Origin: Methanomicrobiales archaeon | Lineage (GTDB): Archaea; Halobacteriota; Methanomicrobia; Methanomicrobiales; Methanospirillaceae | Length of the DNA stretch: 11,314 bases | NCBI GenBank assembly: GCA_012798365.1 | Contig: JAAZNH010000025.1 | Location: 1-11,314, forward strand | Reading direction: 5' to 3' | In this document: in pieces, positions 7,313 to 11,314 of the stretch | Layout of the letters: every line of letters starts with the position of its first letter | How positions within the stretch are numbered: position 1 is the stretch's first letter | Position numbers and translations under genes: made by a program | The notes under the pieces: generated by a model | Databases searched by the model: none | What the model saw: only the letters and a program-made list of their open reading frames with translations | Told to the model about the DNA's origin: nothing

Positions 7313-8638
7313 TCAGGGACCGGGCCGGATCTCCGCAACCGGCAGGATACCGGCAACTGCTGACTTCACGCGGGTGATGGCAAGGAGGTTGTGGAGGGCT
7401 AAAAATTCGCCGGAGGCCGGTGCAGCCTTCAGCTGCTCATCGAACGGGCGGCTGTTGTCCCATTTCAGGTTCTTGTAGACGATGCCCTTGTTGTACAGGA
7501 ACAGGCCGGTACCGGCCCGGGGATCCTTGAAGGCGATAGCTGCAAGGGAATCCCGGGAAAATTTCTTCTCTGCAAGGGCCGGATCAACCCCGTAGCCGAT
7601 GCTGATGAGGAATTCACCGGCATATTTTGGTTTGATGTCAACTGCCGAGGCTGACTCAAGAACAGACGCGTCGACCGGGTACTCGGTTGCGGTGTGGCCC
7701 GGGGGCATGGCCAGCGGGCGTTTATTGGCACGCTCGGCTGCTGCAGCAAGAAGCGGGTCTTTCAGGTCGGAGCTGCAGAGACCGTCAATCGTTGCCTTGA
7801 TAGTTACTGCACAGACACCGGAGAAGTCCGGGGACTGCTCTCTGAGGTACGCGAAGATCGCGGCATAGACCTCAGCAAGGGACATGCCCTCCGGTTTGTC
7901 CGGCGTGATCCGGAGCACACCGGAAAACGGTCCGGAGAACGAGGCTGCAAAGAGTGCAAAGCTCTTCATCCCGCTTGAGGCAAGGTCGCCGGGGAAAAAG
8001 AAGTCCGGGTTGGCGTGGCCGTCAGTCGGGATCCAGAATACCGAACCCTGGCTCTGGACCATCTCACCGACAAGCGGGACTGCTGCGTCCCGGTCTTTTG
8101 CCATGGCGCCGATGCCCGTAAAGAACGTGCCGGCCGGCGCAGGGATCTCCTTCACATCAGCCGCCATTATCTTCCCCGCATGGATTGCGCTTAAGTTCCC
8201 GGTCACGGTAAGAATGCCGGGTTTTCCTGTTCCCGGCTGTGCGACAAGGGACCAGCCGTTGCCACGCAGGGTCTTTCCTGACGAGGCATCCGCTCCCGGT
8301 GCCCGGGCGGTAGCGTTCAGGGCATCCTGCACGGACGGGTATTCGGCAAGGATCCGGTTGAACCCGGCCGACGCAAACAGTTTCTTTGCAAAATCCTGGA
8401 CCCGGCAGGCAGCGATACTGCCTTTGCGCTCCTTCATCTTCCGGGCATACTCCTGGAAGACGCGGAGGCCGGCGGAACTTAAGTAGTCCACCCCGCCCAG
8501 GTCAAAGATGAGGGCCGAGTCATGGTCGGTGAGGTTCTGCTGGATGGCAGCCGTGACCTGCTGTGCCCCGGTCCCGTCCATCCTGCCGTTCAGGGAAAGG
8601 ACCAGCTGCTCTCCGGTCCTTGTGGCAGTAATCTCCAT
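7313..8638 (-). CDS. STAS-domain (anti-sigma antagonist-like) protein with large unassigned C-terminal region
   Basis: This is a 441-residue soluble protein. Residues 1-112 form a STAS domain like SpoIIAA/RsbV: MEITATRTGEQLVLSLNGRM, then ALIFDLGGVDYLSSAGLRVF, then CRVQDFAKKLFASAGF. The motif LSSAGL aligns with DSSGL/DSTGL of SpoIIAA/RsbV, placing the phosphorylatable serine at S55. Residues about 125-441 form a further region I cannot assign. It is globular and mixed alpha/beta, with segments such as GSVFWIPTDGHANPDFFFPG and AGTGLFLYNKGIVYKN, and has no transmembrane helix or obvious catalytic motif. The ATG at 8638 is chosen because GGAG lies seven bases upstream and the STAS fold begins there; an in-frame ATG at 8734 would add 32 non-STAS residues. 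The PP2C phosphatase downstream is the natural partner: it would dephosphorylate S55. The downstream target is unknown, as archaea lack bacterial sigma factors. Confidence 0.82.
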   Translation of the reverse strand: MEITATRTGEQLVLSLNGRMDGTGAQQVTAAIQQNLTDHDSALIFDLGGVDYLSSAGLRVFQEYARKMKERKGSIAACRVQDFAKKLFASAGFNRILAEYPSVQDALNATARAPGADASSGKTLRGNGWSLVAQPGTGKPGILTVTGNLSAIHAGKIMAADVKEIPAPAGTFFTGIGAMAKDRDAAVPLVGEMVQSQGSVFWIPTDGHANPDFFFPGDLASSGMKSFALFAASFSGPFSGVLRITPDKPEGMSLAEVYAAIFAYLREQSPDFSGVCAVTIKATIDGLCSSDLKDPLLAAAAERANKRPLAMPPGHTATEYPVDASVLESASAVDIKPKYAGEFLISIGYGVDPALAEKKFSRDSLAAIAFKDPRAGTGLFLYNKGIVYKNLKWDNSRPFDEQLKAAPASGEFLALHNLLAITRVKSAVAGILPVAEIRPGP

Positions 8639-8681
8639 GATATCTCCAGAACGTGTAGAGCCCGCAAGGGTTTTAGGCTTT

Positions 8682-8690
8682 CTATGAATA
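8682..8690 (-). promoter_or_regulatory. Possible TATA box of the STAS gene
   Basis: An A/T-rich ATTATTCAT element on the minus strand predicts transcription start near 8660, leaving a leader of about 22 bases with the GGAG site. It lies in the 105-base region shared with the divergent membrane protein gene. Confidence 0.3.
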
Positions 8691-8713
8691 ATCCCAAACG
8701 GCAGTCGAATCAC

Positions 8714-8722
8714 TACAAATAG
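8714..8722 (+). promoter_or_regulatory. TATA-like box of the small membrane protein gene
   Basis: TACAAATAG is centred 26 bases before the GTG at 8744, the distance expected between an archaeal TATA box and the transcription start. This predicts a leaderless mRNA beginning at or within two bases of the GTG. No Shine-Dalgarno site is present, in agreement. Confidence 0.45.
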
Positions 8723-8743
8723 ATCCAGCGCCAAGAAAACCGT

Positions 8744-9157
8744 GTGAACTTTGACAAGCGGTACTGGGTCCTCATCGGCGCAGCAATGCTCTTTGCAACT
8801 ATTGCCTCCGCTACCACGGTCTGGCTTTCATTCATCAACCCAGGGTTCCGCGAATGCAATTCCGTCAGCGCAGCCTGCTTTGGCACCTTCGGCATGATCC
8901 CCTGTATGGTTTCCGGGATCCTTATTCTCCTGCCGGTCATGGTAGCGATCCCATATATTCTCGGCCAGAACGAAAAACCAGGGCTCGCTTCTGTGCTGCT
9001 CATGAGCTGCTTTGTCATCTATACCGGTTTTGATGCGCTGAACAATATCTCGGCTCTCTTCGGTTTTTACGAAAGTTATCACCTTGCCCATACCGCCCTT
9101 ACCTCAACCAACAACGTGACCGGGACAATCCTCGGGACCGGGGAGTCGTACTGCTGA
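8744..9157 (+). CDS. Small three-helix membrane protein of unknown function
   Basis: I do not recognise this 137-residue protein. It has three clear transmembrane stretches: about 8-30, 47-74 and 80-106. The short outer or inner loops carry cysteines at C38, C45 and C54; C89 is in helix 3 and C137 is the last residue. The loop ECNSVSAACFG and the C-terminal SYC could form disulfides or bind a metal, but no known motif is complete. The GTG start is supported by the TATA-like element 26 bases upstream and by the frame beginning with a polar MNFDKRYW before the first helix. It diverges from the STAS gene and converges on the secreted protein gene. Sharing a promoter region with the STAS gene gives only a weak hint of a link to that signalling pair. 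Confidence 0.72.
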   Translation: MNFDKRYWVLIGAAMLFATIASATTVWLSFINPGFRECNSVSAACFGTFGMIPCMVSGILILLPVMVAIPYILGQNEKPGLASVLLMSCFVIYTGFDALNNISALFGFYESYHLAHTALTSTNNVTGTILGTGESYC

Positions 9158-9267
9158 AACGTTTTCCGGAAGGATGGTTGAGGATTACCGGTAACTCCCC
9201 CGCACGCACCCGGCTCATTTCAGCACGCCAGCGGTTTCATCGCCAGAAAGCCCGTCCCCAGCTCCTG

Positions 9268-9272
9268 TTTTT
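9268..9272 (+). terminator. Possible oligo-T terminator after the small membrane protein
   Basis: A T5 run lies 110 bases past the stop codon, just before the end of the convergent gene. It is the only T-run in the gap, and a weak candidate. Confidence 0.2.
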
Positions 9273-9288
9273 CATCCGGGAATGACGA

Positions 9289-10878
9289 TCAGCTGGTCGC
9301 GTGTATAACGAGCCATCTGGTTATGCCAGAACTTCGCCCGGCCAGCAACAGACCTCCCTCCGGCAGGACGATGCAGTGCGGGAGCGATACCCGGGGGGAG
9401 ACGGAGACGGTAAGCGGGATCATTGCTGTTGCATCCGAAACCGGCTGTCCGTTCATGTCATAACCGGCAAGGCTGATCTGATAATGCCCCATCGTATTCG
9501 GGACCGGAAGCGCAATGCCAAACTCGAACTGGGAAAAAACCCGGTTCGGGCTGCCGGTCGGGTATGAACGCGAGAGATTCATCTCATGCCGGGAATCGGC
9601 AATAACCCGGCCCCGGTTGTCCGTGATCACGGATCGTACGGATCCGATCCGGTTGTCAACCGTGAACCGGTATGGGGTTGCCGTGGGAGTTACCGAAGAG
9701 GCAATGGGGCGGGCTGCGCCGTAGATGACCATGCGGGAACCCGGAGGGGCGAGGATGCCTTCTTCCGGATGGGACTCAATAGTCCGGGGTGTCGCGATGT
9801 CATGCGGGTCGAAGAAATTTTCACGGCTGTCGTTTCCCGGCATTAGGATTTCTGCACGGACGGGAACGATCTGACTGGTGCGCGGGAAGGGGACGGGTAT
9901 GCCGGTCAGGTTCCGGATCCTGCCGGAAGCCGCATCCCGGTACGTGAACAACGGCTCGCCCGTGTCATAGTGGAGGAACGTGGTATTCAGGCAGTCCTCC
10001 AGATGATACCGGAGGATAGCTGCCATCTCGACAGAACAGGTCGTGCTGCCGCTGTTGATGTTGTATATAAGAAGCGCGTTATTGGCAACCGCCGGAATAT
10101 CTGCATGCGTTCCCGGCCGGTCATTCACCACCTCAATGCCGTTATTGGGCGTCCAGCGCTGCGGGCTTTCAAACCGCACGCTGCTGTTGTCAGGATCGGT
10201 AAAGAAGCCCGGGAACCAGTCGAGGTACACGTGCCGGTCCGTTGCGGCAGCGTACCGGACAATCGTGTCCATGTTCTCCTGCGGGCTGAACCGCCCAAGA
10301 GCCGTACTTGTCAGCCCGAGCGTAACTGTTTTATTCACGCGCTCCCCGGTACAGGCTCCGGAGATCCCGGTCACAGCAATCGTATAGTTTCCGGCGGTGA
10401 GATCCGCAAGCGGCAGCCCGTTTGGGCCCTGGTAGCTGGTATCAAAATCCTTTGTCACGCCGCCCTGGATGAGGCCGAGATAATACCGGTTTGTGACAAC
10501 AACCTTGTTGCCCGGGTCCCGGATCCCGCCCGGCGCCCTGATAAGATCCGGCACCATCGCCCCGTTGCGCCGGGTCCCGTTCGGGTAGGATGCATCCATC
10601 ACGCTCTCATTCGTGCTCCCGGTTACCGGATCTACATGGCTCTGGATCACCCGCACCGGTGTCCCGCGTGCCGTATCCCCCCGGAACAATTCAATCCGGA
10701 TATCCCCGGGGCGTTCTACAGTACCGTCAAAGATCCCATAGACATAGAAATCCCGGAACTCCGCAAGATTTGTCTCAGCAAACCCGGGTTGGTCGATGAT
10801 AAGGTGACCTGCGGATGCCGGGGAGGCGACAACCAGGAGCAGCACGGCAAGAACGAGGAGGATCCGGGGTATGGCCAT
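9289..10878 (-). CDS. Secreted protein, possibly DUF3821-like surface domain at N-terminus
   Basis: This 529-residue protein is exported: residues 1-23 are a clear signal peptide with a leucine/valine core and an ASA cleavage site. The N-terminal region of about 220 residues contains an extended beta-rich pattern with VVVTNRYYLGLIQGG, DTSYQGPNGLPLADLTAGNYTIAVTG and DTIVRYAAATDRHVYLDW. It resembles surface proteins common in Methanomicrobiales (DUF3821 type), but I am not sure of that family. A second beta-rich region about 330-500 has VPVRAEILMPGNDS and MGHYQISLAGYDMNG, like immunoglobulin-type folds. At least seven N-glycosylation sequons occur (for example NES, NYT, NKT, NSS, NLT, NLS). There is no C-terminal membrane anchor, so it may be released or bound to the envelope. 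The ATG at 10878 lies about 25 bases after a TATA-like element, suggesting a leaderless mRNA. Function is unknown. Confidence 0.75.
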   Translation of the reverse strand: MAIPRILLVLAVLLLVVASPASAGHLIIDQPGFAETNLAEFRDFYVYGIFDGTVERPGDIRIELFRGDTARGTPVRVIQSHVDPVTGSTNESVMDASYPNGTRRNGAMVPDLIRAPGGIRDPGNKVVVTNRYYLGLIQGGVTKDFDTSYQGPNGLPLADLTAGNYTIAVTGISGACTGERVNKTVTLGLTSTALGRFSPQENMDTIVRYAAATDRHVYLDWFPGFFTDPDNSSVRFESPQRWTPNNGIEVVNDRPGTHADIPAVANNALLIYNINSGSTTCSVEMAAILRYHLEDCLNTTFLHYDTGEPLFTYRDAASGRIRNLTGIPVPFPRTSQIVPVRAEILMPGNDSRENFFDPHDIATPRTIESHPEEGILAPPGSRMVIYGAARPIASSVTPTATPYRFTVDNRIGSVRSVITDNRGRVIADSRHEMNLSRSYPTGSPNRVFSQFEFGIALPVPNTMGHYQISLAGYDMNGQPVSDATAMIPLTVSVSPRVSLPHCIVLPEGGLLLAGRSSGITRWLVIHATS

Positions 10879-10894
10879 ACACTCTGGTATTCTG

Positions 10895-10906
10895 TAATAG
10901 TATTAA
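10895..10906 (-). promoter_or_regulatory. TATA-like box of the secreted protein gene
   Basis: TTAATACTATTA on the minus strand is centred about 23-25 bases before the ATG at 10878. Transcription should begin at or very near the start codon, and no Shine-Dalgarno site is seen. Confidence 0.4.
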
Positions 10907-11013
10907 TCGTTTAGGCGACGCCGGGAAAAAGTGAATAGGTGGGATGAGATCTTCAGACCCCGGACCGGAATAATCGTGAAAAATTTTCGAAACGTGAGGG
11001 AACAGCACTTCTT

Positions 11014-11020
11014 TGAAAAA
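11014..11020 (-). terminator. Oligo-T terminator after the HxlR gene
   Basis: A T5 run on the minus strand begins immediately after the TAA stop codon of the HxlR gene. A second T5 run lies near 10978-10988. Together they form a plausible archaeal terminator. Confidence 0.4.
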
Positions 11021-11314
11021 TTATTCCGTAAGGTAATCCTCGCACTTGAACCGGATCTCATCATACATGTGTTCTGTTCCCCAGTCACACAGGTCTTCAA
11101 GAATGGGAATCAGAGTGTGGGCCTTATCGGTGAGCGTGTATTCCACCTTCGGCGGAACCTGGGGGTAGACTTTCCGGGTAACAAGCCCGTCATTCTCCAG
11201 CTCGCGGAGCTCCCGCGTCAGGATCCGGGGGGTGATCTGAGGTTCGACTTTTGCCATGATCTGGCTGAACCGCATTGTGCCGTCCTTGAGATGATAGATG
11301 ATAATTGGTTTCCA
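11021..11314 (-). CDS. HxlR-family winged helix-turn-helix regulator, C-terminal part (5' end outside window)
   Basis: The last 97 codons of an HxlR-type transcription regulator are visible; the beginning lies beyond the window. The frame is open through the edge and starts there with WKPIIIYHLKDGTMRFSQI, the family's WK...I...L..G..RF core. It continues with PQITPRILTRELRELENDG (recognition helix region) and the wing VTRKVYPQVPPKVEYTLTD, and then LIPILEDLCDWGTEHM. These match the HxlR signature closely. Such proteins are small dimeric DNA-binding regulators, often responding to redox state or aldehydes, and frequently control a neighbouring gene. The target is unknown here, since the upstream neighbour is not visible. 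An in-frame ATG at 11275 would start after the first helix and is not the real start. The tail FKCEDYLTE contains a cysteine, which could be redox-active but is not evidence by itself. Confidence 0.9.
   Translation of the reverse strand, partial: WKPIIIYHLKDGTMRFSQIMAKVEPQITPRILTRELRELENDGLVTRKVYPQVPPKVEYTLTDKAHTLIPILEDLCDWGTEHMYDEIRFKCEDYLTE

Noticed and set aside
8639..8734. ATG 8734 as start of the STAS protein
   Set aside because: The extra 32 residues are not part of the STAS fold and would overlap the probable promoter; ATG 8638 has a good GGAG site.
9289..9400. Possible frameshift at the six-G run near the end of the secreted protein gene
   Set aside because: Neither alternative frame gives a hydrophobic anchor or a recognisable C-terminus, so the existing frame stands.
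9970..10914. 314-codon plus-strand frame opposite the secreted protein
   Set aside because: It lacks domain features, whereas the minus frame has a signal peptide, a promoter and repeated sequons.

Overview
The window looks like ordinary chromosome of a methanogenic archaeon, most likely of the order Methanomicrobiales (Methanoregula-like). The reasons are archaeal-only core genes (proteasome-activating nucleotidase, archaeal MBF1), TATA-like promoters with very short or absent leaders, oligo-T terminators, a moderately high GC content, and secreted PEGA-repeat and DUF3821-like surface proteins. The order is inferred. The archaeal assignment is well supported.

Layout: (1) 1-534, minus: N-terminal part of the proteasomal ATPase PAN, cut by the window edge. 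(2) 666-1181, plus: aMBF1, divergent from PAN across a 131-bp promoter region. (3) 1260-2952, minus: a two-gene phosphate uptake operon, PiT permease followed one base later by a DUF47/PhoU-like partner. (4) 3315-5159, plus: a secreted protein with a Thr/Glu/Pro stalk, six PEGA-type repeats and a C-terminal membrane anchor. (5) 5311-8638, minus: a signalling pair. A STAS-domain protein with a large unassigned C-terminal region lies upstream of a membrane sensor with a Cache-like outer domain, HAMP and a SpoIIE/RsbU-type PP2C phosphatase. (6) 8744-9157, plus: a small three-helix membrane protein, apparently on a leaderless mRNA. (7) 9289-10878, minus: a secreted, probably glycosylated protein of unknown role. 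(8) 11021-11314, minus: the C-terminal part of an HxlR-family winged-helix regulator.

How the genes relate: PAN and aMBF1 are housekeeping genes. PiT and the DUF47 protein should work together in inorganic phosphate transport. The phosphatase and STAS protein resemble the output half of a bacterial partner-switching system: an outside signal would activate the phosphatase, which would dephosphorylate a serine in the STAS domain. No HATPase (RsbW-like) kinase is visible here, and archaea have no sigma factor for such a system to control, so the target is open. This pair is the most interesting part of the window. I saw no tRNA, rRNA, CRISPR array, insertion sequence or phage gene.
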